Below, piece after piece: positions 49,078 to 57,862 of a DNA stretch of 64,000 nt (position 1 is its first letter; every line of letters starts with the position of its first letter). The stretch lies in contig CBDEVP010000001.1 in assembly GCA_965243485.1 (NCBI GenBank), positions 4,216,001 through 4,280,000 on the forward strand. The letters run 5' to 3'. Source of the stretch: UBA7330 sp965243485. Its GTDB lineage: Bacteria > Bacteroidota > Bacteroidia > Cytophagales > Cyclobacteriaceae. The notes under the pieces are model-generated. The model saw only the letters and a program-made list of their open reading frames with translations, ran no database searches and was not told the origin of the DNA. A program made the translations under genes and the position numbers.

Positions 49078-50919
49078 TCAATCTCCACCTGCCATTTTCA
49101 TCACCACCTCCACATCAACAGCTTCAATATCCGTAAAATGAACGGTCAGCTTTTGAACTCCCGGATTCTTTTCCTCAAATGGCAGGTTGGGTGATTCGGG
49201 CATTGGCTCAGCCTGCCGGACTTCAAATTGGGCATCCAAAGGATTGAGCAGGTCAACCACCATCGATTTCCCCTCCTTTTTAAGGATCGCCTGACGACCA
49301 TTTTTGCTCAGAGCTATTTCGGCATCTGTGTGATAAAACAGGAATAACTCCGAAGGTTCTTTACATTTGATCTCATCCGCAATACGGAATTCTTCTCCTC
49401 TGTTCAGGGTAAAAGTCCGTTTAAATATGGCGTCGTTGTAATAGGCTTTAGAAACATCTAATGCTGCGACTGCAGTTTCTTTACCTGAATCGAACCTGGT
49501 AAATTCAGCTACCCCATCCTCTGTTCTTTTCTGGCTACCCAAAAACGCCGGATTGATGACCAGGGTGTTATGCCCTTCGGCACGTGTCCGGTAGAAATCC
49601 CAACGTCCGGCCTTGTTGATGTGGCGCTGATAGGTTTGGGCATCCTTGCCAAGGTCGATGAACCAGCGCACACCCTCGCATTCAAGGATAAATGATCCTA
49701 AATCCATGTGGCTATGTACACGGGTACTCGATCCTCCTTTCAATGCTACTGAAAAGCCCTTTCCGTTTTCCCACGAATCCCGCATGGTGATGATCTCGGC
49801 TCCACGGAAATGCTTATCCAAAGACATTGTATTCAAATCAAAGTCTTTGAAACGATTGTCAAACCACAACAGGTCCAAAAGATCGGCTTCCACTCCCCTT
49901 TTGAGCGCCAGATACCTGAATCCGGAATAACGAGGAATTTCATACTTTCGACCCATCCAGAAATGCTGAGGGGTAGACATGGCTTTGATGTCACTGTCAC
50001 TGAAATTGAAACAGTTGAGGTCTGTTGCGGACATATGAATCTGAAAATCCCCGCTGCGCTTAAACCCTTCCATGGTGTTCAATCCAAAGTCTGTCCCCAC
50101 AGCATTGTCCAAAGCATCTATAAAAAAGACATTGTACCGGCTACCATAATCCCAGTAGGTTGGCCCTTCATAGCCTCCCCCATCCGGTTCATACACCTGC
50201 ATAGGCAATTGTATACTTTCTACAGCGGTACTTAAAATTTCCGAAGCAATGTCAGGGATGGTCTCGGCTATGGCCAGCGCACCAATAGAAATACCCCCAT
50301 TACATACCTGATTCCAGTTGATATTCCCCGTGTGCCATCCATTTTCTCGGCTATACACTTCCAAGGCAGGATTTAAACCTTTGGACACAATGGCTTCCTG
50401 CAGAATCTTTCTTTGTTTTGTATTCCAGTAGTCATATAGCCAGTCGTACCCAATGGCCACAGCATGGGTCATTTCTGCGCAATCAAGGAAATGTGATGGG
50501 TTCCAATCGCTGAATGAAGTCACCGCCTCCAACTCTTCCCAGGCCCGTTCTGCATATTTTCTTTCACCCAGCACCAGGTAACAGACACTCAATGCACGTA
50601 TGCGGTCCAGTGCCGCACGACTCACGCGCAGCAACCTTCGCCCATCCGGCTTTTCGTAGATCACTGGTGGTTGTTCTATTAATGCTTCAGTAAAATCCAG
50701 GTTAGAGATCCAGATCTGTTTGGCGATACTATCTTCCCGGATAAGCTGCCTGATGGCCTCTATCCTTTCCTGTGAAATCAACCGGGGATGCTGTTCCTTC
50801 AAGGTGTTCAATACTTCGCTTTTTTTAGGAATCTGTACCTGTGAAAAGACGAGCTGACTAAAGGCTATCGATAATAAGAAAATCAACATTAACCTGGCGT
50901 TTATGCTCCAATTGCTCAT
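49078..50919 (-). CDS. Exported heparinase II/III-like polysaccharide lyase
   Basis: A 613-aa secreted protein with a signal peptide (IFLLSIAFSQLVFS). The N-terminal alpha/alpha toroid is visible (RLLRVSRAALDRIRALSVCY, FLDCAEMTHAVAIGYDWLYD, NGWHTGNINWNQVCNGGIS) with the catalytic-region Asn, His and Tyr (DGGGYEGPTYWDYGS). A beta-sandwich C-terminal half contains GGSSTRVHSHMDLGSFILEC, HNTLVINP and FLFYHTDAE. Matches the heparinase II/III (PL12/PL15/PL17/PL21-type) fold. The uronic-acid substrate is not determined. No other lyases are nearby in the window. Confidence 0.87.
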   Translation of the reverse strand: MSNWSINARLMLIFLLSIAFSQLVFSQVQIPKKSEVLNTLKEQHPRLISQERIEAIRQLIREDSIAKQIWISNLDFTEALIEQPPVIYEKPDGRRLLRVSRAALDRIRALSVCYLVLGERKYAERAWEELEAVTSFSDWNPSHFLDCAEMTHAVAIGYDWLYDYWNTKQRKILQEAIVSKGLNPALEVYSRENGWHTGNINWNQVCNGGISIGALAIAETIPDIASEILSTAVESIQLPMQVYEPDGGGYEGPTYWDYGSRYNVFFIDALDNAVGTDFGLNTMEGFKRSGDFQIHMSATDLNCFNFSDSDIKAMSTPQHFWMGRKYEIPRYSGFRYLALKRGVEADLLDLLWFDNRFKDFDLNTMSLDKHFRGAEIITMRDSWENGKGFSVALKGGSSTRVHSHMDLGSFILECEGVRWFIDLGKDAQTYQRHINKAGRWDFYRTRAEGHNTLVINPAFLGSQKRTEDGVAEFTRFDSGKETAVAALDVSKAYYNDAIFKRTFTLNRGEEFRIADEIKCKEPSELFLFYHTDAEIALSKNGRQAILKKEGKSMVVDLLNPLDAQFEVRQAEPMPESPNLPFEEKNPGVQKLTVHFTDIEAVDVEVVMKMAGGD

Positions 50920-51099
50920 TCGATGAAATTATGATTTTGAAAGTGAGATTTTGGGTTCAATGCCATCCAATTTACGAAAGGTTCACTTCATTTATGCACT
51001 GAGCACTGTCCTTTTAGCATGCATAGAAGCCAATACCATGTCCATGGTAAGTGCATCAAACAAAATTTAATGATTCTCGAATAGCAACTCGTTAACCAC

Positions 51100-52242
51100 C
51101 TAAAATGCCTCTCCAATAAAGAAATAATACCCGGGGCCATCTTCAGAAAAGGCTACATCAAACCGGGTATAAATATCCTTATTCGGAAACAGTAAAAAAC
51201 GCACTCCGGCCCCTCCTGCTGCTTTCAGGTGTTCGAAATCAAGGTTTTTAAACCGGTCCCCGACCGTACCCATACCCATAAATGCTGCAGCACCCCAACG
51301 CTTACTGAATGGAAAGGGTAAAAACCGGTATTCAGCCTGTACTGCCAGTAACGTTTTGTCCCTGTAGCGACCGGTATAATAGCCTCGCATCAGACTTTCC
51401 CCACCCATCAGTGCCAGTTGGTTGAAGGGAGCATCACCCACCACATCGGTAAAATACAGCTGGGAAGCCAGCACCTGGTTTTTCGCCATCGGACGGTAAT
51501 ACCGGGCATCCAGGAAGTATGAAGTAAATTCATAATCACTACCCCACCGGTTGTCATACCTCAGAAAACCGGCTTCCCCAAAGAATCCCTTGCGGACATT
51601 CAGCACGTTGTGTCGGTTATCATACACCAACCCCAGGCCCAGCCCAAAATTTGTGTAGGGTTGAGCTCCTGCAGGTGGATCAAATGTGTCGCTGGTAAGG
51701 TTAGTGACACCTACACTAGACAATCGCGTAAAATCTGTCTCCAGACCCAGGTAGAGATTCCCGGTAATTCTTCGCAGTATGCGTTCCCTGATGGACAGAG
51801 TACCCGCATCTATCCGGGCAAGTTCTTCCCCGGTGATCTCAGGTCCGATCCCGTAATAAAACAGAGGAAACTGTTGCAGGCGTATTTTTCCCAGAAAGAA
51901 CCATTTGCTATCGTCACCATATAGCGCATGGTCCAACCAAAGCCCGTATTGCTGCTCCAGTGTGACAAACGTGAACAAATTCAGTTCACTCAGCCGGTTA
52001 CTCGTATCCCGATTCATGTAGTAGACATACAATGCGCTGATCCCAAACTCCCACCTCGTTTCCGGGGCGTAGGCAATGGTCGGATAGGCCATGAATTTTG
52101 GTTTCTCGGCATGGGTGGTATCATTAAACATATAGTTCCACACCTTGCGGATAAGCCCTTGCTCCTGGGCAACCAATGGAGTATTGAAGTTCCCAATTGT
52201 TAAAACAATAAATAGTACTTTTAGGAAAGCCAGTTTCGACAT
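51100..52242 (-). CDS. Omp85-type outer-membrane beta-barrel (BamA/TamA surface antigen)
   Basis: A 380-aa exported protein with a signal peptide to about LVAQE. It lacks long POTRA repeats. The barrel has regularly alternating aromatic strands (YPTIAYAPETRWEFGISALY, LNLFTFVTLEQQYGLWLDH) and the Omp85 loop-6 motif in GGESLMRGYYTGRYRDKT, where VRGY/MRGY is typical. Ends with the amphipathic strand PGYYFFIGEAF and a C-terminal Phe, as needed for outer-membrane insertion. Could serve as a small two-partner transporter or an Omp85-like channel. Start at 52242, since the upstream ATGs precede the signal peptide unnaturally. Confidence 0.83.
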   Translation of the reverse strand: MSKLAFLKVLFIVLTIGNFNTPLVAQEQGLIRKVWNYMFNDTTHAEKPKFMAYPTIAYAPETRWEFGISALYVYYMNRDTSNRLSELNLFTFVTLEQQYGLWLDHALYGDDSKWFFLGKIRLQQFPLFYYGIGPEITGEELARIDAGTLSIRERILRRITGNLYLGLETDFTRLSSVGVTNLTSDTFDPPAGAQPYTNFGLGLGLVYDNRHNVLNVRKGFFGEAGFLRYDNRWGSDYEFTSYFLDARYYRPMAKNQVLASQLYFTDVVGDAPFNQLALMGGESLMRGYYTGRYRDKTLLAVQAEYRFLPFPFSKRWGAAAFMGMGTVGDRFKNLDFEHLKAAGGAGVRFLLFPNKDIYTRFDVAFSEDGPGYYFFIGEAF

Positions 52243-52428
52243 GAACACGTGATTGACCTTGTCATAAACGATTCGGTTTCGGAAATGTTTGGTAGAGTTA
52301 CATTGCTGTTTGTCCATTGGGTGCTTTGAAGGCAACACACCCTTGTTACTGTAATTTTTTTAGCGATCACTGAGGTTCAGCCCGGCTTCTATGTAAATAT
52401 TTGCGGTTGATCAACCAAAGCTATACCA

Positions 52429-52920
52429 ATGAGATCACAGTTGATTACACCGGAAGGAATGGAGCGCCTCAAAGAAGAGCTCAAACACCTGTGGCGTGTT
52501 GAACGTCCGGAAACCACCAGAAAAGTCTCCTGGGCTGCCAGCCTTGGCGATCGCTCAGAAAATGCGGATTATCACTACAACAAAAAACGGCTGAGGGAGA
52601 TCGATAGGCGGTTGCTTTATTTGAGAAGATGTATTGATAACTTTAAAGTGATCGAATATCATCCCCACCAGGAAGGTAAAGTGATGTTTGGAGCCTGGGT
52701 GGAGATTGAAAATGTAGAGAAGGGACTGAAAAAACGCTTACGTATCGTGGGATACGAAGAACTGATAGGCCAAAAAGATTATATTTCGATGGACTCCCCC
52801 ATGGCACAGGCACTACTCCATAAAAAAGTGGGTGATGAGGTGATTGTCGAAACCAAAATAGCCAACTTCAGCTGGCGTATCAATGGTATTGAGTATGAAA
52901 AAAAACAGTCTTTAAAATAA
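52429..52920 (+). CDS. greB: Transcription elongation factor GreB
   Basis: A 163-aa Gre factor that rescues backtracked RNA polymerase by stimulating transcript cleavage. The N-terminal coiled coil ends in the acidic tip (GDRSENADYHYNKK, with Asp and Glu that hold Mg). REIDRRLLYLRRCI and EGKVMFGAWVEIEN are typical of GreB rather than GreA. The C-terminal domain holds ISMDSPMAQALL and KVGDEVIVE. Full length and followed by its own terminator. Confidence 0.95.
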   Translation: MRSQLITPEGMERLKEELKHLWRVERPETTRKVSWAASLGDRSENADYHYNKKRLREIDRRLLYLRRCIDNFKVIEYHPHQEGKVMFGAWVEIENVEKGLKKRLRIVGYEELIGQKDYISMDSPMAQALLHKKVGDEVIVETKIANFSWRINGIEYEKKQSLK

Positions 52921-52927
52921 CCGAAGC

Positions 52928-52966
52928 AATAAAACCCGACCAAAATATGCTTGATCGGGCTTTATT
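52928..52966. terminator. Bidirectional terminator between greB and the convergent gene
   Basis: AATAAAACCCGACCAA pairs with TTGATCGGGCTTTATT (14 of 16 pairs, the rest G-U). Seven-base loop, with U-rich tail in both directions. Lies between the convergent greB and the gene at 52996. Confidence 0.85.
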
Positions 52967-52995
52967 AAAGATTTTGTTGAATGCGGTCTATCTGA

Positions 52996-53742
52996 TTACG
53001 AGTTATTATAATCTTCTACCATCCTGGTGAAAGCCTCTAAAGCATCCAGCTGGAAGCTTGATTCGAAAACAGGCCCTTTGACAAACAGGGTTTGAAAGCC
53101 ATAGTGGTCGTTGTTATAATTTTCCAGGACTTTTTCATTGTCTTCAACGAGCGCTTTGATATTGATCACAGACATATTTTTCGACCCCTCTCCTTCTTTC
53201 TGGTAGAGGATCTCAAAATTATTTTCCTGCCACGCCGCATATTCAGCATCACTCACTTCGGTGCGGTCGGGTAAGTATGAAGAAACAAATCCCTGGGTGT
53301 GATGATATTTTTTAAAGACGGTAATCTTTCCTTCAGCAGCCACTTCCAGCATAAGTGTTTTAGGGAGCATGTCTTGTTTTCTGGTTGCGAATATATTGAC
53401 ATATCTGGCCTGTTTGAATTTTTTGCCATTCTCCAATTCAATGCTTTGTAAGTCCTTAGGTTTATACTCCTCGATGTCCTTATTGATCTTTTTGCCCTTG
53501 AGCCAGGCCTGATAGGTTTTCTCATTGATCAGGTGCACTCTCTTTTGAAATTCCTGAGGGTTCATCATATCCATGTAGATATAACCTTCAATTTCTTTGC
53601 CTTTGTCAGTGGTGATGGTCCCTTTTTCATATTTCCCCACTGAGCTGGGTGTTTTTAATTGAGCGGTGACACTGGTGAACGCGAAACAGAAAAGCGTGAT
53701 CAGCATTGGTGTAGTTCCATGATATTTTCTTAATTTTTTCAT
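52996..53742 (-). CDS. Exported protein of unknown function
   Basis: A 248-aa protein with a signal peptide to about TSVTAQLK. The mature region is a mixed alpha/beta sequence with many charged residues (GKYEKGTITTDKGKEIEGYI, SIELENGKKFKQARYVNIFA, YLPDRTEVSDAEYAAWQENN). It begins like the DUF- or GWxTD-like beta-sandwich lipoproteins seen in Bacteroidota but lacks a lipobox. No motif I recognise. Convergent to greB. Confidence 0.65.
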   Translation of the reverse strand: MKKLRKYHGTTPMLITLFCFAFTSVTAQLKTPSSVGKYEKGTITTDKGKEIEGYIYMDMMNPQEFQKRVHLINEKTYQAWLKGKKINKDIEEYKPKDLQSIELENGKKFKQARYVNIFATRKQDMLPKTLMLEVAAEGKITVFKKYHHTQGFVSSYLPDRTEVSDAEYAAWQENNFEILYQKEGEGSKNMSVINIKALVEDNEKVLENYNNDHYGFQTLFVKGPVFESSFQLDALEAFTRMVEDYNNS

Positions 53743-53916
53743 TTTTTTTGAAATTTGCTATGCCCTCGAACTACAAACATGGTGCCATAGAAGGGCACAT
53801 GATTTAAAAGACCTTGCTCATGCACCGAAAGATGGCTTTACATAAAATTATCATCATAACGCTTGCTGGACAGAGTTAATGATGTTCTATAAACCTCTGC
53901 AATTGGCGTCTTTGCC

Positions 53917-54243
53917 GTGGGTTTTACTGCTTCATTCTCAGACTCATCCCTTGAAGTATCGATTTTAATCGAGGCCACCATTACTGATCTTAGCTCAGGA
54001 CAAAACATATCAAGCACTATCGATACTGCCGACAGGTTCAATGAGACATCGGTCGACGTTGTGCTCTGCACCGGGTATACATTTGACCGGGGATTGAATT
54101 TTAATATTCCCTATGATATAGGCTCTGCCAATATCCTGATTGACGAATAAGCATTGGAAACCGACGAAGTCCCGGGATCCTATTATACCTGGCTGGAAGC
54201 TCAAAACAGGGTGATCAAAGTGTCCATAGGTATGTTTTTCTGA
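53917..54243 (+). pseudogene. Decayed 3' fragment of an outer-membrane beta-barrel gene
   Basis: About 100 codons matching residues ~126-222 of the intact barrel gene at 60273: IEATITDLSSGQNISSTIDT, FDRGLNFNIPYDIG, NILIDE, then GSYYTWLEAQNRVIKVSIGM. A GAA codon has become TAA at the position of the second Glu of IDEE, and no N-terminal half is present upstream. A degenerate duplicate located 6 kb from its parent. Confidence 0.82.
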
Positions 54244-54369
54244 AACTACTGATTATCACCATTTGAAAGAATCTAATCCTTTCTTATACGATAGAAAATG
54301 AGAAAGGGATATCCCTTTACCGGATACCCCTCGCCCCTGCTTTTTGTTACGACTACATCTCCATAAAGC

Positions 54370-55020
54370 CTAAAAATTCACCCCAAAGTAGAGATTAGGC
54401 TCAAAGAGGAAGTGATTTTTCCATTTATCATCCAGGGCCTTAAACGCTGCCGGTGTGTTTGTATCAAAAACCCAAAACTGGGAATGAACCTGAGGCTCAA
54501 GAAAAAACCTCTTTTTCTTGCCCAGATCGAAATGATAACCCAGATGAAATGAATTATATAGTTTAAAACCATTCCCTATTTTGTTATCATTTTCATCCAG
54601 ATAGGTTTTAATCTGCGGCAAGACTTCAACAGTCGTAAACAGTCCTTTCCACAGCATACGCTGATAGGTCACTCCAATCCCCGATTCCCTTACATGTCCG
54701 GGATAAAATTCACTTTCAGTATCTATTTTATCCAGCAAACCATCCCACCATAGGATACCCATGGGTTGAAACAATCGCCAGGTTGCGAGCTTGATACCAA
54801 TGATGTTCTTGTCATCGAGATTACGCTTTACATGCAACTCGATGTGCTGTGTATGTATCCGGTCGTCCCAGGGTTTTTCTACCAGCTGGGGTAAGATGAT
54901 CACTGGAAGACTTACCCGGTACTTGTACCTTACATCACTTTGGGGACCTTTTTTTAGATTAGTTTGTGCAAAGGCACCCGACATGCAGAATATTAAAATG
55001 AGCATTAATAGGTTTTTCAT
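54370..55020 (-). CDS. Exported outer-membrane-like protein of unknown function
   Basis: A 216-aa protein with a signal peptide (MKNLLMLILIFCMSGAFAQ). The mature part has alternating-residue strands typical of a small beta-barrel (YKYRVSLPVIILPQLVEKPW, GIGVTYQRMLWKGLFTTVEV, LYNSFHLGYHFDLGKKKRFF, FLFEPNLYFGVNF) and ends in Phe as outer-membrane barrels do. Its promoter region is shared with the divergent TPR-AraC regulator, which probably controls it. Confidence 0.7.
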   Translation of the reverse strand: MKNLLMLILIFCMSGAFAQTNLKKGPQSDVRYKYRVSLPVIILPQLVEKPWDDRIHTQHIELHVKRNLDDKNIIGIKLATWRLFQPMGILWWDGLLDKIDTESEFYPGHVRESGIGVTYQRMLWKGLFTTVEVLPQIKTYLDENDNKIGNGFKLYNSFHLGYHFDLGKKKRFFLEPQVHSQFWVFDTNTPAAFKALDDKWKNHFLFEPNLYFGVNF

Positions 55021-55089
55021 AACATGAATATTTTAATTGGTAAAAAAAAATTAAGTTCTGAACTGACGTTCTCCCTGTTACCAGGGTAT

Positions 55090-55117
55090 GTCAACCGATC
55101 ACTTTGGTCGGGTTGAC
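55090..55117. promoter_or_regulatory. Inverted repeat in the regulator/barrel divergent region
   Basis: GTCAACCGA (55090-55098) and TCGGGTTGAC (55108-55117), nine pairs with one bulge, enclosing nine bases. Symmetric enough to be an operator or an RNA hairpin in the leader of either gene. It lies 70 bases upstream of the barrel gene and 200 bases upstream of the regulator. Confidence 0.4.
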
Positions 55118-55168
55118 AATGCAAGAATGGGGCAGAAAAACAGGTCAGTCGTCCCGAAATGAAAAGCC

Positions 55169-55198
55169 GGACCTTTTGTCAAAAATCAGGACCTTTTG
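55169..55198. promoter_or_regulatory. Direct repeat, candidate AraC-type binding site
   Basis: GGACCTTTTG at 55169-55178 and again at 55189-55198, 20 bases start to start (about two helical turns). AraC-family regulators typically bind such direct repeats. It lies between the divergent barrel gene and the TPR-AraC regulator. Its role is inferred. Confidence 0.45.
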
Positions 55199-55320
55199 AA
55201 GTAAGCCTCCTTATATACCAGCCATTTCAGCCTAAAAATCAGCTCTCCGGAGGCGTTTCACAGAGGATTCCTGTCATTATATAACGCTCATGATTATTTT
55301 AGTCAATTCTTTCAGAATCT

Positions 55321-57099
55321 TTGACCAATCAGAAATCCATAGCGGTACTTCCTCTTGAGAATCTTAGCTCCGATCAGGAAAATGAGTATTTCGCCGATGG
55401 CATGACCGAAGAGATCATTAACGCCTTGAGCAGGATCAAGGGCCTGAAAGTGACGGCAAGAACTTCTTCGTTTGTCTTTAAGCACAAAAAGGAGGATGTA
55501 AGAATTATTGGTAATCAGCTTGGCGTAAACACCGTGCTGGAAGGCAGTATTCGAAAATCCGGAAACCGTGTGCGTATTTCCGCACAATTGATCAGGACGG
55601 ATCATGGTTTTCAAATCTGGTCAGAAACTTTTGACAGAGACCTCTCCGATGTGTTTAAGCTCCAGGATGAGATCAGTTTGCTTATTGCTAATAAGATCAG
55701 AGAGAATTTTGGACATTTGAATATTCAGGATCAGCTGGTGAAGGCCTCCACCGTAAATATCGAGGCCTATGAACTATACCTGAAAGGGCGGTATTATTTG
55801 AAAAAATGGAATCTCGAAGACATTGCCCGCGGTGCTCATTATTTCGAGGAGAGCCTGGTGAAGGATCCCAGCTACGACCTGGCATTCTTTGGAGCCGGGC
55901 TCTGTTATAGTTTATTGGGATCCTGGGGGTATATGGACAAATCAGAAGCATTTGAACTGACTGAAAAATACTTTGAAAAGGGGCAGGCCTTCAATACTGG
56001 ATCTATCTATGCCTATCACAGCATGGCTACGCATACATTCTGGGGCCTCTGGGATTATAAGCAAGCATATCATTACATTACACATGCACTCCGGATCAAT
56101 CCCCTGGAACCTGATATTAACGAATGCCTGGCTGAGATCTACACGGCCCTTGGTGATTTTGAATCGGCAGTCCGGGCTATTGACATCAGTTTGGGCTCTG
56201 ATCCCCTATCTCCAAATCATTTTTATACAAAAGCCAATATTTTTTATCTTCAGGGCGACTTTGAAGAGGCTTTGGGTCTACTGGAAAAGTCACTAAGTCT
56301 TGATGCTTCTTTCGCCCTGGCGGTTCAGCTGAAAATAGCCTGCTACATTCACCTGGGGAGAAATGAGGAGCTTGCTGAGACCCTGACTTTGTATAGTCCC
56401 CAATCTTCCCGCATTTGTCAGTTACTGACTGAAGTTATGCAGAATGATCACGCGATCACTTCAGAAGAATATGCGTTTATTGAGGAATTTCATGATTCCA
56501 AACCAAGTCCGTTGTTTGCATGGGATCTTTATTTACTGGCTCAGCTCAATGCAGATGAAGCGTTGAAACTTTTAGAAACTCAAACCAATATGCAACTTGG
56601 TCTGGTCGTCAACTTCAAGCATGAGAGATTTCTATCTTCCCTCAGGAATACCAGTAGATTTCAAAGAATTATTGACAAATATTTTCCTTCGGAAAGTCTG
56701 GAAAACGATTTACCTGAACCGAAAACAGAGGTAAAAGAGTTCATCGCTGAAGAGGACCTCTCACATTACCTGGAAAGTCTTTCCCGGCTCATGCAACAGG
56801 AAAGTAAGTTTACTGATAGTAACCTAAACCTTAAAGATCTCGCTGACCTGATCGGTCTTCATCCGAATAAACTCTCCTGGCTTTTGAACGAAAAGATCGG
56901 CAAAAACTTCAATGAATTCGTCAATGGATACCGGCTGAAAGCTTTTCAGGAGAAAGCCCTGGATCAGAATAACAGCCACCTCACCCTGCTCGGCCTGGCC
57001 TATGAAAGTGGTTTTACTTCCAAATCTGTGTTCAATGACTATTTCAGAAAAAGTACCGGGCTGACACCCAGGGCCTGGGTCAGGCAGCAAAAAAGTTAA
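55321..57099 (+). CDS. FlgO-like/TPR/AraC-family transcriptional regulator
   Basis: A 592-aa fusion. Residues 1-130 show the FlgO/adenylate-cyclase-associated module (SIAVLPLENLSSDQENEYFA, DGMTEEIINALS, TARTSSFVFKHKKEDVRIIG, VLEGSIRKSGNRVRISAQLI). TPR-like helix pairs follow to about residue 400 (DFEEALGLLEKSLSLD). An AraC HTH closes the protein (LNLKDLADLIGLHPNKLSWL, then GFTSKSVFNDYFRKSTGLTP). Signal enters through the TPR part, DNA binding is C-terminal. No ATG fits: the open frame starts with TTG at 55321, reached 18 bases after an in-frame stop. Proteins of this design regulate envelope or catabolic genes in Bacteroidota. Likely target is the divergent barrel gene. Confidence 0.85.
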   Translation: MTNQKSIAVLPLENLSSDQENEYFADGMTEEIINALSRIKGLKVTARTSSFVFKHKKEDVRIIGNQLGVNTVLEGSIRKSGNRVRISAQLIRTDHGFQIWSETFDRDLSDVFKLQDEISLLIANKIRENFGHLNIQDQLVKASTVNIEAYELYLKGRYYLKKWNLEDIARGAHYFEESLVKDPSYDLAFFGAGLCYSLLGSWGYMDKSEAFELTEKYFEKGQAFNTGSIYAYHSMATHTFWGLWDYKQAYHYITHALRINPLEPDINECLAEIYTALGDFESAVRAIDISLGSDPLSPNHFYTKANIFYLQGDFEEALGLLEKSLSLDASFALAVQLKIACYIHLGRNEELAETLTLYSPQSSRICQLLTEVMQNDHAITSEEYAFIEEFHDSKPSPLFAWDLYLLAQLNADEALKLLETQTNMQLGLVVNFKHERFLSSLRNTSRFQRIIDKYFPSESLENDLPEPKTEVKEFIAEEDLSHYLESLSRLMQQESKFTDSNLNLKDLADLIGLHPNKLSWLLNEKIGKNFNEFVNGYRLKAFQEKALDQNNSHLTLLGLAYESGFTSKSVFNDYFRKSTGLTPRAWVRQQKS

Positions 57100-57108
57100 A
57101 ATATGGAT

Positions 57109-57816
57109 TTACATACTAAACATAGCCGTCATGATGATCACATCCTGCAAAAAATGGATCATCCAGGCCCAGAAGATGCCTTTGGTTTCGAGAATTGATT
57201 TGGCCAGCAGCCATCCCAGGAATCCGGCCAACAACACACCAAAAAACCCTCCCGGACTTCCGAAATAATGCACGCTACCAAACAGGGCTCCGGATGCAAT
57301 GGCAATCGTGCGGTCACTAAAAAGCCCCCTGAGTGCGACGATCACCCCTAACCTGGTGATGCTCTCTTCAACAAATGAATTAATCAAAGCCAGAATAAGT
57401 ACAAAAGGCAGGACGCTCAGCATCGTTTGCAGGGAAGGCTGAGATCCGGAGAAGACCTGAAACCAGATGACTACTGCAGTGACCAGGGAAATAACGAAGG
57501 ACCATTCCAGGCCTGCTTTGCCCCAGGTTTCTCCGGGCTTTGGTTTGATCCCCACATAGGGCTCCGGAAGGATCCTGGCAGAAGGATCTCCTTTACGAAA
57601 ATACGTCTGAAAGACTTCCTTTTTCGAGAACCTCAGTAAGAGCAATAGTAAGAGGGCGATACCAAGTGTCAGGGGTTGATAGATGAGTTGCCTGTTGATG
57701 TTCTCAGGGAGATTTTCAACCAGTTGTATCCCTCTAAGCAGGTATAAGAAAAACGGGAGCGAAAAGGTAATGATTACCACCAGAACAAACAGTATATAAT
57801 TTTTTACCTTATTCAT
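57109..57816 (-). CDS. CPBP-family intramembrane protease
   Basis: A 235-aa membrane protein with seven or eight helices. The Abi/CPBP active-site motifs are EESITRLGV (EExxxR) and the later FGSVHYFGSPGG with a His and the final HFLQD. CPBP glutamic endopeptidases cleave within membranes and include Rce1-type prenyl-protein proteases and bacteriocin-immunity proteins. Convergent with the AraC regulator (10 bases between stops). Confidence 0.85.
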   Translation of the reverse strand: MNKVKNYILFVLVVIITFSLPFFLYLLRGIQLVENLPENINRQLIYQPLTLGIALLLLLLLRFSKKEVFQTYFRKGDPSARILPEPYVGIKPKPGETWGKAGLEWSFVISLVTAVVIWFQVFSGSQPSLQTMLSVLPFVLILALINSFVEESITRLGVIVALRGLFSDRTIAIASGALFGSVHYFGSPGGFFGVLLAGFLGWLLAKSILETKGIFWAWMIHFLQDVIIMTAMFSM

Positions 57817-57862
57817 CGGCTGATCCTGTTCATTTGACGCGCATTGGTTGTCCCAATGGACT

